Source: Pollenia angustigena
Taxonomy: Eukaryota > Arthropoda > Insecta > Diptera > Polleniidae
Direction of reading: 5' to 3'
Length of the DNA: 64,000 bases
Assembly (NCBI GenBank): GCA_930367215.1
Contig: OV884059.1
Coordinates: 21,662,945-21,726,944 of the forward strand
A program made the position numbers and the translations under genes. A model generated the notes under the pieces. That model was not told the DNA's origin and searched no databases. It was given only the letters and a program-made list of their open reading frames with translations. Below are positions 53,781 through 63,886 of this stretch, piece after piece (position 1 is the stretch's first letter; each line of letters opens with the position of its first letter).

Positions 53781-54089
53781 TAGTAGTGCTGGGAAACTAT
53801 CGATAAACTATCGATATTATCGATAGTCTTAAAATATCGAAAATATCGATAGGAAAAATATAAATATCGATATTTTTATTATTTAAAATACGGCTATGAA
53901 GACATCTAACAGCAGGTATACACACAGTTTTTTGCCGCAAATTTTTACTTGCTACATATTATTAATTGTATACATATTCTGAACAAAAACATTTAAGTTA
54001 AAATTTTTTTTTTGTGTTGTTGTAATACAATAAATAATAAAAATATTTAAAGCAAAGCAAAACGGTGAAAAACAAAAACAACTCTTTGC

Positions 54090-55210
54090 ATGAGTACGAA
54101 CAGTGAAACAACACTAAGACAAAATGAAAGAAACGTTTACGTTTTAGTTAATGCAAATGAAAATAATGCAGAAATAAATAAAACAAAACAAAACAATATT
54201 AACTACCTAACGGTTAAGCCAATTATTCGAACACGTTCCCTATCACCCTCGGTATTTACACAAACGGTGGATAGTGACTCATTAAAAAAACTACAACTAG
54301 ATTTGGTGACAAGTGTTGCCAGGCCAGCAAGTATTGCCGTGACGTCAAAAGCAAATTTAGTGGGAAATGATACCATGAACTTAAACACAAATGCAATGGA
54401 AAACCCCCCTGTAAAAAGTTGTCAAAAGACTCAAGTCCAAGTTGGTATGGACAGGTATATAACAGTCCTTAAACGGGGTCGCAGCCCTACTTCTTCAGCT
54501 GTTGCTTCGGCATCAAAAGTGCCATCTTTTGATAAAATAAATTCCCAAAATCGCTTTGCAATTCTGGAGGATGAATCCTCTGAAGCACCAAACGTCATAA
54601 AATCATCCAAGCCTCCCCCGATATATCTTAGGGAGCATAACTCAAATGATCTAATAAAGATTTTAATTTCGTTGGTTGGTGAAAATTCTTTTTATGTTGC
54701 TGCAATAAAGCGAGGTAGTATAAATGAAACTAAAATTCAAGTAAATCATGAAAATGACTTTCGCAAAATAATAAGCAAATTTGAGGCACTTAAAAAAAGT
54801 TTTTACACATACCAACTCAAGAGCTGTAAAGGTCTCCATGTGGTGATTAAGGGAATTGATACATGCGTAGACCCAGAGGAAATTAAAACAAGATAAAACA
54901 TGTGGTAATTATTAGAAATAGGGACTTTAATCCACAACCACTTTTTCGAGTGGAATTAGAGCCCGGCGACATTAAGTTAAAAAAAAAACGAAACGCTTCC
55001 CATTTATAGTGTGAAATATATTCTATACAGAAAAATCACAATGGAGGAGCCGCACAAAAAAAAATGGACCTGTTCAGTGCTTAAACTGCCAAGAGTTTGG
55101 CCATACCAAGGCATACTGCTACTTACCCCCTTTCTGCATAGTATGTGGTGAACTACACGGTTCAGTTTCTTGCGATAAGTCTAAAACCGACCCCAACGTA
55201 AAAAAAATGG
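54090..55210 (+). pseudogene. Jockey-like ORF1 (gag), frameshifted
   Basis: The first 268 codons from the ATG at 54090 are open, rich in N, S, T and K, and include RSLSPSVFTQTVDSDSLKK and FDKINSQNRFAILEDESSEA, typical of a disordered gag N-terminus. The end, KSFYTYQLKSCKGLHVVIKG, then DPEEIKT, begins the domain that precedes the zinc knuckles in Jockey gags. A stop at 54894 is followed in other frames by HVVIIRNRDFNPQPLFRVEL and, at 55066-55180, two knuckles: CLNCQEFGHTKAYC (C-x2-C-x4-H-x4-C) and CIVCGELHGSVSC (C-x2-C-x3-H-x4-C). Breaks fall in A-runs near 54980 and 55050. The protein would coat the RNA intermediate if intact. Confidence 0.9.
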
Positions 55211-55299
55211 AGCAACTGTGGCGGTAATCACACTGCCAATTAAAGAGGATGCCCTGTATATAATATCGTCAAGCAGACGGTTGAACCGAAAACAAATAC

Positions 55300-56414
55300 C
55301 CCTCAAATGCTGGTCGCAAATCAAGTAAACACAAATGCAATTCAAGCCCCCCAGCCTAGTAATAACAGAACCTCTTACGCTAACGTCCTAAAATCAAACC
55401 ATCAGCCTATGCAAGGTGCCTCGCCAAGTAATGATGAAACTCCGGTTTCTAATTTAAGTCGTTTAGAAATGTGTGATCATCGTGAAGATTATCTCCAAGC
55501 AACGAACATTTGCGTTAATTAAATAGAAACCTAGTAATTTCATCGTTATACTCCCCGCCTAGATTTTCAATATCGGAGGACCAATATTATAAATATTTTA
55601 AATCATTAGGACCGTGTTTCCTAGCCGCTGGCGATTATAACGCTAAACATACCTTCTGGGGTCGCGACTTATAACACCAAAGGGTCGTGTTTTATTTAAC
55701 ACAATTTCTTAAATGGCTTTAAATGTGGTAGCGAGCGGACAACCAACATATTGGCCCACTGATCATCAAAAAATTCCAGATGTCATCGATTTCGGCGTGG
55801 TTAAAAACATTCCCATAGAAACGATTCATGTTGAAGCTTCCCTAGAATTATCTTCCAACCACACACCTACAATTGTTACTATAATGAACCCCAATAGAAT
55901 TGTACCCCCGACTGGTTACTTAGCGACGACAGCTACGCAAATTAATTGGTTAAAAGATACAAAATATCTCAGTACCCATTGCACAGAAAATATTCCACTT
56001 AGTACACCGGATTATGTAGATCGCTCTATTGACAATTTTGACAGTTTTCTGAAACTAGCTGTTCAACATTCCTATATTGCCCCCAAAAAAACAAAAACTA
56101 TTAAAATATATTCCACAGATGTCGAGCATCTTTTGTCTGAAAAAAGGAGGGCTCGAAGAGAGTGGCAATTGCACAGATCCCCTCAAGTTAAGAACTTACT
56201 TAAAGAGTGTACAAAAAGACTAAGAAAGTTACTGCAGACTCAGAAAACGGCTTCTCTGGAAAAATATCTTAAGGAACTTGATGCATCCCCACAATCAGAC
56301 TACTCATTATGGCGTGCAGCTAGAAATCTCAAAAGGCCAGTTGTCTCTAAACCACCATTAAGAAACTTCAATGGAAGTTGGGCAAGAAATGATGTTGAAA
56401 AAGGAAATCTTTAA
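55300..56414 (+). pseudogene. Jockey-like ORF2, gag tail and endonuclease remnant
   Basis: 55307-55500 reads like the end of gag (NNRTSYANVLK) and runs directly into HREDYLQATNICV, a mid-endonuclease block, so the start of ORF2 and the front of the endonuclease are deleted. It continues with NLVISSLYSPPRFSISEDQY and FLAAGDYNAKHTFWG (GDYNAKH, a catalytic block), a stop, then GQPTYWPTDHQKIPDVIDFG. The terminal S-D-H catalytic motif reads SSNHTPT, with asparagine replacing the aspartate. From about 55900 to 56414 lies the linker before the RT (SEKRRARREWQLHRS, WRAARNLKRP). Confidence 0.88.
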
Positions 56415-56469
56415 AAAACGTATTTACCCCGAATATATCTCACGATATTGCGGTCGAGTTACCACCTTT

Positions 56470-57935
56470 GAGTTAAGATAAATCGAAAAGGCTATTTGTG
56501 ATTTAAACCCCAAGAAGGCTCCTGGTTTTGATAAGATCAGCAACAAAATGCTTTTGGAGCTACCCAGCATAGCAAAGAAAATTATTCTTTTAATTTTTAA
56601 TGCTATTTTACGCCTTGAATACTATCCTCAAAAGTGGAAGGTTTCCTTAGTCACCATGATACCTAAACCAGGAAAGGATCACACGAAAGTTGAGTCATAT
56701 AGGCCTATAAGCTTACTTTCTAATATATCAAAGCTGTTTGAGAAGCTATTAACGTCAAAATTAACCCTAATTTTAAATGAAAATAGATGTATTCCTGTGC
56801 CCCAGTAGATGTATTCCTGCAGACAAGCGTCAAGCTTCGCGGGGTTTAGCATAGGGAATTAAAAAAAAAAAAAAACGCCAATTCGGCTTTAGAAGAGAAT
56901 GCAGCACAATTGAGCAAACCCATCGTATAGTAGACGCAATAAGAAAAGCCTTTGAAGAAAGAAAATATTGTTCCGCTCTCTTCATCGATGTTTCTCAAGC
57001 TTTTGATAAAGTCTGGCATGAAGGCTTATTACATAAATTGAAACTAAACTTACCAGTAAACACACACAAGCTGCTAGAAAGCTACTTAGTCGGTCGAAAG
57101 TTTATTATTAAAGAAGGTGATTATTTAAGCTCTCCTCAGCAAATTGACGCTGGAGTCCCTCAGGGAATCATCCTGGGCCCACTTTTATACTTAATATATA
57201 CTTCGGATATGCCAACAAACAACTACACCCAAACTTCAACATTTGCTGATGAAACAGCTTTTTTACGCGTGCACGAAAACAGTCAAGAAGCATCTCGATA
57301 CCTACAGGATCATATATTTCAACTCGAACTATGGTTAAAGCAATGGAGGATAAAGGTCAATGAGCAAAAATGCGTATATATAACATTCACCTTGCGTCGG
57401 GAATCATGCCCCCCTATTAAAATCAATAATCAAATAATACCTCAAAATTCGCATGTAAAATACCTCGGTATTCATTTAGATCGCCGTTTAACGTGGAAAA
57501 GCCATATAGAGGCAAAATTAACTCAAATGAAACTAAAAGCCATCCAAATTCATTGGCTTATTGGAAGAAACTCTGTCCTTAGTCTCGACTGCAAACTTCT
57601 TCTTTACAACTCTATCTTAAAGCCAATCTGGTGCTATGGTATTCAGTTATGGGGCACTGCCTCGGCCTCTAATATTGAAAAAATTCAAAGGCGTCAAAAT
57701 AAACTACATACTTCGAATAATCACAGCTGCCCCTTGGTATGTTAAAAACTCAAATATTCACAAGGATCTCAATGTTCCATTAGTTAAAACTATGATTACG
57801 AAATATGCAGTAAAATACTTAAAAAGGCTCGAATTACACCCGAACCCACTAGCACGAAATATTTTAAATGATAGCGGCCACACTCGCTTAAGAAGAAGAG
57901 ACACTGCAGCACTTATCCAATTAGATGAGCGATAA
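56470..57935 (+). pseudogene. Jockey-like ORF2 reverse transcriptase, frameshifted, FADE active site
   Basis: Blocks in order: AICDLNPKKAPGFDKISNKM; WKVSLVTMIPKPGKD; SYRPISLLSNISKLFEKLL; a break; NSAFRRECSTIEQTHRIV; LFIDVSQAFDKVWHEGLL with the first catalytic aspartate; GVPQGIILGPLLYLIYTSDM; TFADETAFL, where the second aspartate of the usual F-A-D-D box is glutamate; LELWLKQWRIKVNEQKCVYI; VKYLGIHLDRRLTWKSHIEA; and the C-terminal LQLWGTASASNIEKIQRRQ. Three frame changes (near 56810, 57000 and 57690) break it. A 60-80-bp intrusion at 56795-56870 separates the motif before NSAFRRE. The E substitution may be decay, as the protein is already dead. Confidence 0.95.
56795..56872. other. Small intrusion with A-tract inside the LINE RT
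   Basis: AGATGTATTCCTG occurs twice (56786-56798 and 56808-56820). It is followed by AGCGTCAAGCTTCGCGGGGT and a 14-base A-tract, before the RT frame resumes at CCAATTCGGCTTTAGAAGAG. The intact protein should run from ..NRCIP to ..FGFR with only a few residues, so about 70 bp is extra. It looks like a small local duplication or a mini-retroposition scar. Confidence 0.5.
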
Positions 57936-58609
57936 ACATCTATATTAGTGAACAGAACCCGTGATGAAGAAAATTTTTGTCTGGCACTGGCAGGACATAA
58001 AATAACGTATTAGGTTAAGAATTGATTAATTATTGTTAGTTTATATTTAATATATGAAGATTCAATAAATAAATAATGAAAAAAAAAAAAAAATATCATT
58101 AATTCGCACTGAATTACAGCAATGAATACAAACAACAAGCATGGCAAGTGGTATGGATTGATAAGCAGTGCTTTTTACTGCTAATTAAAGGCCTTTAAGT
58201 CGAAATTTTTACATGTTTACATAGGGAGTGAAATGTCAAAAATTTTTGTAATGTTGTAAAAAAAAATTAAAATCCAAATGTAATTGCAAGCATAGGACAA
58301 AGCAATGACGACCATTAGAGGAAAAGTCCGCTAGATTGGTTACCTTTTTGGGTTTAGAGTTTAGAACATTTTTTAAAGTTGCAATGTAATATGTTATAGT
58401 CCCTACTTCGGTTCCTTCAGAAAGGTACTTATCAATTTTTAAAAAACTGCCATCTAAAATAACGTGCGTATATACATACGTCTCATAGGTTCAATAAAGT
58501 GATAAAAACAACGAACTGTAGCCTTCTAAAAAATAATTAATGTTTTCCTGCACAAGTACAAACATTCCGTCGATAGTAATATCAATATATCGATAGTGAA
58601 ATCTGAACT

Positions 58610-58651
<42 letters not shown>

Positions 58652-58703
58652 AATATCGATAGTATCCCAACTCTACATATATCCTACAGTTTCATATTAT
58701 TAC

Positions 58704-58960
58704 ATCGCTTATTACTTCAATAGTGCCATAACTCAAAAAAATCCATTTTGAGATAAACGCGTTTAGTTTTTAATTTGCTCTAACCACTTCGAAAAAAAAA
58801 ATAACGACACATTCTCTTTAAACGGGGAAAGTGTAAAAGATATCTATTGGTAGATGAATTTTATACAAAATATAAAGAAAAAAAAAACCAATAATTCCGT
58901 ATCATTAACTCTAAAAATTAATTTTTTGAGTTATGTCACTATTAAAGTAAATGAGCGATA
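58704..58960. repeat. Inverted repeat, arms CATCGCT..ACTTCAATAGTG
   Basis: CATCGCTTATTACTTCAATA with GTGCCATAACTCAAAAAA is mirrored by TTTTTTGAGTTATGTCACTA and TTAAAGTAAATGAGCGATATG. The interior of about 160 bp is AT-rich. A half copy (TTATGTCACTATTGAAGTAA) lies at 23505-23535 and was broken by the hAT-like shell there. Confidence 0.7.
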
Positions 58961-59437
58961 TGTAACATTTTTGTACAATTTGTAAATACCTATTTGTACA
59001 ACTTCAAAACACTTTTAGCCATCCCTGACTTGTAATTGTCTGAATGTATTGTATAATTAAATAAAAAAGAGATCGATCCACTGATTCTTCTAGTAAACTA
59101 AAATTTTTTTTAATGAAATTGCATAAAATATACAAATTAATTAACAGACTAGACGCTAAATGTCTATCTCTTACTAAAAACAACGATAACAATATGTAGT
59201 TGAAAATAATGCCAAACTAGTTAAAATAAAAGCAGAATATAGAAATAGAAGAAAATGAAAAATAAACAATAAAAGAAATAGACTCAACAGATAAAAATAT
59301 TTTTTTTAATAATGACGTCAAATTTTAGAGAGAAATATTCTTTATATTTTGTGTATTTCAGAGATGGCTTTCTAAAAAACCCCCGATTGCAAATAAATTA
59401 TAAAAAAAAGAGACGTAAATACCATGTGTTTTGTATG
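58961..59437. other. No gene seen
   Basis: AT-rich, with A-runs. The 70-codon frame at 59312-59524 and the 62-codon minus-strand frame at 59004-59192 show no family resemblance. Confidence 0.5.
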
Positions 59438-59755
59438 CAGCGTGCCCATTTTATTTTAGCATTTTTGGAGATAAATTTATCATTTTTTTTTTATGTTAAT
59501 TTTGCTACAAAATTTCTTATTTAGCAGTAAGCATTTTCTTTACAATTTGCCAATTGTTTATTTAGTATTTTCTATACGTTAAAGTTAACATTAACAAAGT
59601 TTTGCAAATAAATCTTAATTAAATAAATTTAACAAATAGAAACTGGGAATTATTTCCTACCGAAGGTTACTTTATATTATATTCAACATTTTTAATTTTT
59701 CGAATTTATTCTATAAGCTAAATTTCAGTTATGTATTTTATAAAGCTTTTTTGCA
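59438..59755. mobile_element. Truncated hAT, left end CAGCGTGCCCATTTTATT
   Basis: CAGCGTGCCCATTTTATTTTAG matches the start of the hAT at 11078 (CAGCGTGGCCATTTTGGC), and TTTAGCATTTTT, ATTTAGCAGTAAGCATTTTC and TTGCCAATTGTTTATTTAG repeat its subterminal vocabulary (compare 11150-11200). No right end is present before 59767. Confidence 0.65.
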
Positions 59756-59766
59756 ATAGTTCTATT

Positions 59767-60080
59767 CAAGGCGAATTCAACAAGGTAAACTCAACTCGTC
59801 AGCCGTTCATCAGCTGTCTCCACAGCGAATTAAAAAAAAAATAGGGAAACGTCAAAATATAATTTTGTTTATGTTTTGCGCCAAAATAACCGAAAAAATT
59901 TCTTAGAAAATTAAAGTGAATTTAATAATCTCTTTTATTACCCAAACAAAATTTTTATTTTGTTTTTTAATCAGTTTTTGCCTTGTCAGCATTTTTGACA
60001 GCCGCCTATTAAATTGCAAAAAAAATACATGGGGCTTTTTGTAGTTGTAGAGTTGCACTTACCTTGTTAAATTCGCCTTG
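59767..60080. mobile_element. hAT MITE, TIR CAAGGCGAATT(C/T)AACAAGG
   Basis: Left CAAGGCGAATTCAACAAGGT, right in reverse complement CAAGGCGAATTTAACAAGGT, with the match extending to GTAA. Flanks GTTCTATT (59759-59766) and ATTCTATT (60081-60088) match at seven of eight. 314 bp. Same terminus as 26939-27147. Confidence 0.9.
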
Positions 60081-60165
60081 ATTCTATTCCTTCAGTTTTT
60101 TCAGAAATGACTTTATTCACTACCAGACTATTAATTACATTTTTTTTTTTTTTTTTTTTTCATTG
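60081..60165. repeat. Repeat piece shared with 39725-39795, then poly-T
   Basis: CTATTCCTTCAGTTTTTTCA, AGAAATGACTTTATTCACTA and CCAGACTATTA match the reverse complement of 39725-39795 (TAGTCTGGTAGTGTATAAAG and TCATTTCTGAAAAATTGAAG). A T-tract of about 22 bases follows (60139-60160). The family is unknown. Confidence 0.55.
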
Positions 60166-62030
60166 TACGGCGGCATAAAAGATGGTGCAAAGAGTAATGC
60201 AAAAAAGGCAGCTTTCGAAGAAAGAGATAAAAAACAATATCTTCCGTCTCGTGTCGCCTTTGAAACTTGAATTTGGATGAAGTTTCCTGGTGATCTGGCC
60301 TAAGCAACCAGTGAAATGCTCATAGAAATAGCTTATCTCACCAACAATAAATTTCAGATTATCAATAGTAAGAATTCGGAATTTAACACTTTATAACTAA
60401 ATCCGGACAAAATTGAACTGGGCTGCCACATATTTCAATTTTTCAGCTTAAGTTTAACTGAGCTGCCACATCATATTATATGTATAATAAAATCACAGAG
60501 TATACTTGTAGAAAAAGTGTTTTTATGTTTTATTTTAGCACAATTTGTATTAAAAACAACTTGAAATCGAAAAATATTTAAATGGAGTAAAAGGAATTAA
60601 TTGCAAAGCTTACGACTCGTTTACATACGTATTCGATATGGTAGCTCTGCTTTTCCAGACATGGGTGAATCGTTTTGGGGAAAACTCTCAGTAAAACAAA
60701 TTTTCTCTGGACAACAAAATTGTTCGGAAGCATTGGGTCAGCCACACTTAAGATCAAATTAGACGTGACATAAACATAATGCCATCGTCGTTACAATGGC
60801 CATAGAAACCAAAGTTCAATTGGTTTGTATGGTTATGGTTATGTTCTTATGTTAAGTGACCTGTAATCAAATACAATGTTGCTTATAAGGTTGCCTCAAA
60901 CAGCTGTATTGACAAGCTTCATGCTTGTCAATATAATAGAATACGATTAGAATAAAAAAAGAGAGAGAGAGAACAAATTAAAATTTTGGTTTTTTATCAT
61001 GACTTATTTAATTTCTTTACAGTAAAATGCCCATGATTTTAATATATTTTTTTGTTTTTGTGTTTGTATAATTTTGTTTTGCATTGTTGTAAAATACAGA
61101 TGACACATTCTTTTTTTATTTAAATTATTTATTTATTTCTAAATATAGAATATATTTTTGTATGTATCTTCATAAAGCAATTAAAATGGATGCAGGGTTT
61201 CATTGAACAGTTTTTTCAAATATGTATTTCAAAATATTACCGCAAAATAAATGAAGAATATATTATTAAAAGTAGAATCTGTATTCATATTATAAGGCTT
61301 GGTAAGAATTGTTCAATGTAAAATCTAATAATATCCCGAAGAGAGAGATTCTATACTATACTTTAGTGTTCTGTACGGTAGAAATATGAAAAACACAAAC
61401 GCTAAAAATGTTTGTTAAGTAAATACCTTTGAAAAGGACATTTTCCTGTTTTTGATCTTTGTACACAATAAGAATACTGTAATTAACCAACTCAACATAG
61501 AGATGAGAACATGGATCAAATCTAAGATTTGATGAAAATGTTAATGTTTTCTTAAGATTGTTTTTAGCTTTTGTGAGTTTGCTATTGGGAGGAAACAGAG
61601 GAAATAGAGAAGGCAGGGACTTTGCATTTTTTAGTCGAAATTCAAAGCAAACCATAATTGGCTTCCTTAAACCGTTTAATTTTCAAACTATTATAAATTT
61701 TAATTTAAAAGATAAAATGTGATTCTTCAATCTTTATGAAATTCTAAAACTACCTACGTACATTTGCTGGCCATTATAATGCATATTTTGCTTATACATA
61801 CTTACATAAAAAAATATTGGCAACATCAATGCATGCATGCAATCAATTAGCACATATACATAGATATAACCTTTCGAAATCAAACTTAACCGAAACTAAA
61901 TTAGGATTACCCAAAATATTCACGGATAATACCTATATTTATCATAAAAAAATAAATATGTATTATGATAATATGACATTGGCAAATTTTTAACCGGTCT
62001 TAACGAAATTTTGTAGCATGATTTCTAGTC
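60166..62030. other. No gene seen
   Basis: Mostly AT-rich. A weak inverted pair near 60745-60845 (GACGTGACATAAACATAATG with TATGGTTATGGTTATGTTC) is too poor to call. The 99-codon minus-strand frame at 61356-61655 (FRLKNAKSLPSLFPLFPPNS) has ordinary composition but no motif and no supporting exon structure. I leave it uncalled. Confidence 0.45.
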
Positions 62031-62140
62031 ATATAGTGGGTGATTTTTTAAGAGCTATAGGAAAGTTTAAGAAAAAAACACATAAAATTCAGAAAAACGC
62101 ATGAAATCTTTATTTGAATCGTTAGTACGGTCCATATAAT

Positions 62141-63005
62141 TTAATGTTTGAAGATTATTTCATGCAAATGTTGACCGTGACTGCGCCTCAAATGGTCCAT
62201 CCGCTTAGTCCAATTTTGGCATACTCTTTCCAACATTTCGGCGGGTATCTCATGAATAAATGCGTCAATGTTGTCTTCCAATGCGTCAATTGAAGCGGGC
62301 ATGTGTGTAAAGACATGAGCTTTAATATAGCCCCACAAAAAATAGTCTAAAGGCATTCACCCTTATTGTGTTTGGCGTATTTAAAATACGTCTACGACAG
62401 TTTGGTAATAGATTAAAGGAAAAAAGTTCACGTTCTCTTTAATCTATTAACAAACAGTCGTAGGCGAATTTTAAATACGCCAAACACAATAAGGGTGGTT
62501 AAATCGCACGATCTAGGCGGCCAATTGAACGGTCCCGAACGTGAAATAAAATGTTCACCGAACTCGCCTCTCAATAAGTCCATTGCTAAGCGTGCTGTGT
62601 GGCACGGTGCCATCTTGTTGAAACCACATGTCATGCAAGTCAAGCTCTTGCATTTTGGGCAAAAAAAAAGTTGGATAACATCTCACGGTAGCGCTCACCA
62701 TTCACAGTTACGTTACGATTCGCATCGTCTTTGAAGAAGTACGGTCCAATGATGCCACCAGCCCATAAACCGCACCAAACTGTGACTTTTACTGGATGCA
62801 TTGGTAGCTCTTGCAATGCTTCTGGCTGATCTTCACTCCAAAATCGACAATTCTTCTTATTAACGTACCGAATAGCCGCTTCAGTGGGTCAATTAAACTG
62901 ACCATAAAATGGAAGAAGCGCGCGATGAACTTTCTTACCAGAGCACGCATTTTGATAATAAAATTCAATAAATTGCAAGCGTTGTTCGTTTGTAAGACGA
63001 TTCAT
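62141..63005 (-). pseudogene. mariner transposase, deleted, frameshifted and interrupted
   Basis: The start codon at 63005-63003 opens MNRLTNEQRLQFIEFYYQNA, the helix-turn-helix N-terminus, then a stop before PTEAAIR. It then jumps to NCRFWSEDQPEALQELPMHP, TVWCGLWAGGIIGPYFF and ANRNVTVNGERYREM, so the region with the first catalytic aspartate is gone. WFQQDG, with the second aspartate, is followed by a 2-bp deletion that shifts the frame before PCHTARLAMDLLRGEFGEHF and WPPRSCDLT. The 140-bp MITE separates this from PLDYFLWGYIKAHVF, with the third aspartate, and the frame ends ...GQHLHEIIFKH at 62141. The family is certain; it is non-functional. Confidence 0.95.
62358..62497. mobile_element. 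140-bp foldback MITE inside mariner
   Basis: Same length and nearly the same sequence as 1964-2103: CACCCTTATTGTGTTTGGCG at the left, its inverse at the right, GTTCACGTTCTC at the centre. Flanks are ATT (62355-62357) and GTT (62498-62500). Removing the element and one flank restores the mariner reading D-L-T-P-L-D-Y, which confirms a 3-bp duplication with one later mutation. Confidence 0.93.
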
Positions 63006-63199
63006 GGTTAAATTATAGACCAAACTAAAGATGTTTGACAGTGAAACAAAACACGAAACGTGCGTCAGCTGTTTAAACCAGATAAAAGCTAAAAAATCAC
63101 CCATTTAAATGAATTTGTACAAAATCATATGTCAATCATCTCAATATGCTTCAGTGGGAGTTAGAGGAATATATATATCCGTGCGTTTCGTCACCATTT

Positions 63200-63352
63200 A
63201 TTTTTACCCATAACTCTTATCCTACTGAACCGGTTTGCTGGATTTCAATCCCAAACTTCTTAGGACAACTATCAACAGTTTGAAACCAATAATGTTCTTT
63301 TCTATTGAGTTGTTTGAAAGTGAACGTGTTTTCATCAGACGGACATGGCTCC
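63200..63352. repeat. Reverse-strand copy of the window-start dispersed repeat
   Basis: TATCCTACTGAACCGGTTTG, CTGGATTTCAATCCCAAACT, TGAGTTGTTTGAAAGTGAAC and TTTTCATCAGACGGACATGG are the reverse complement of 10-150. Divergence is moderate. No coding sequence. Confidence 0.75.
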
Positions 63353-63428
63353 ATCGACTTGAATTACTCAACGACCCAGAGTATGGAGTCTCAAATGAAT
63401 ACTAAAAAAGTTTTAAATGGCAAACTTA

Positions 63429-63852
63429 TGCCTGCCTACACAACACAAGATTATTGCTCAAGTCGTACATTTCGTAACGAAACTTGTAACACACACTGTA
63501 CAAGTAAACTGTGCAATATATTATTAATAATTTATTAACGAAAAAAGCAACATGTACAAATAAAAAAAGTTTTTTCTTTTTTTATTAACTTTTTCATATA
63601 TTTTTTATATATAGCCTATTGCTGTTTTTAATACGCAATATTTTAGGCGATTCATTGCGCAATTCTAGTAACGTTGTTCGTAATATTTTATCCGCGCTCA
63701 TTTTTTTGTTGTCATTTCTTAAAAAACTGAAACTAAACTGAACATTTTTAATATACACTACACAAGTTCACTGTACAGTTCTACAAACTTGAGCAAATAT
63801 CAACATCGTATAGTGACCAGACTTGAGCACTGAATTTGTGCAGTGTAGGGCA
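63429..63852. mobile_element. MITE, TIR TGCC..CTACAC, TTA duplication
   Basis: Left TGCCTGCCTACACAACACAA, right in reverse complement TGCCCTACACTGCACAAATT. Both then carry TGCTCAAGTC (63457 and inverted at 63816). TTA flanks both sides (63426-63428 and 63853-63855). The arms show a few-base gap near the tip. Interior CACTGTACAAGT and CAAGTTCACTGTACAG form a second inverted pair. Non-coding. Confidence 0.78.
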
Positions 63853-63886
63853 TTAGTATACCCTCATTTACCACTAGTGTTAGAGG

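Larger units (their letters stand above)
53890..58093 (+). mobile_element. Jockey-clade LINE, degenerate, with poly-A tail
   Basis: Order: ORF1 (gag with zinc knuckles) from 54090, ORF2 endonuclease remnant, reverse transcriptase to about 57935, then AATAAATAAATAATG and 15 A at 58079-58093. The 5' limit is uncertain, since the first ATG is preceded by about 200 bp of possible 5' UTR. No target duplication was recognised around TATCATTAATTC after the tail. Several frameshifts and a deletion of the front of the endonuclease make it inactive. The clade call rests on gag organisation and RT wording. Confidence 0.9.
53784..58675. mobile_element. hAT-like shell with TATCGATA arrays at both ends, host of a LINE
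   Basis: Left end TAGTGCTGGGAAACTATCGA; right end in reverse complement TAGAGTTGGGATACTATCGA. TATCGATA occurs five times between 53798 and 53875 and three times between 58585 and 58662, with a TA microsatellite at 58616-58648. The terminus resembles the hAT at 26332 (TAGAGTTGGG). No matching octamer was found at the flanks (CATATCCTAG against CATATATCCTAC is only suggestive). Most of the interior is the Jockey-like LINE, so the original element was at most about 1 kb. Confidence 0.7.
62036..63105 (-). mobile_element. mariner element, internally deleted and interrupted by a MITE
   Basis: Ends are GTGGGTGATTTTTTAAGAGC on the left and, in reverse complement, AATGGGTGATTTTTTAGCTT on the right, next to TA on both sides (62034-62035 and 63106-63107). 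The transposase lies on the minus strand. Without the 140-bp MITE and its duplication the element is about 927 bp, short for a mariner of roughly 1.3 kb, because the middle of the gene is deleted. Confidence 0.92.

Noticed and set aside
58616..58648. TA dinucleotide tract as part of a regulatory site
   Set aside because: Simple microsatellite expansion next to TATCGATA motifs; no evidence of function.
53784..58675. Clean 8-bp target duplication for the TATCGATA shell
   Set aside because: The flanks CATATCCTAG and CATATATCCTAC are similar but out of register with the TIR, so I do not claim a duplication.
61356..61655. 99-codon minus-strand frame
   Set aside because: Ordinary composition, but no domain, no splice context and no recognisable start environment; not enough to call a gene.
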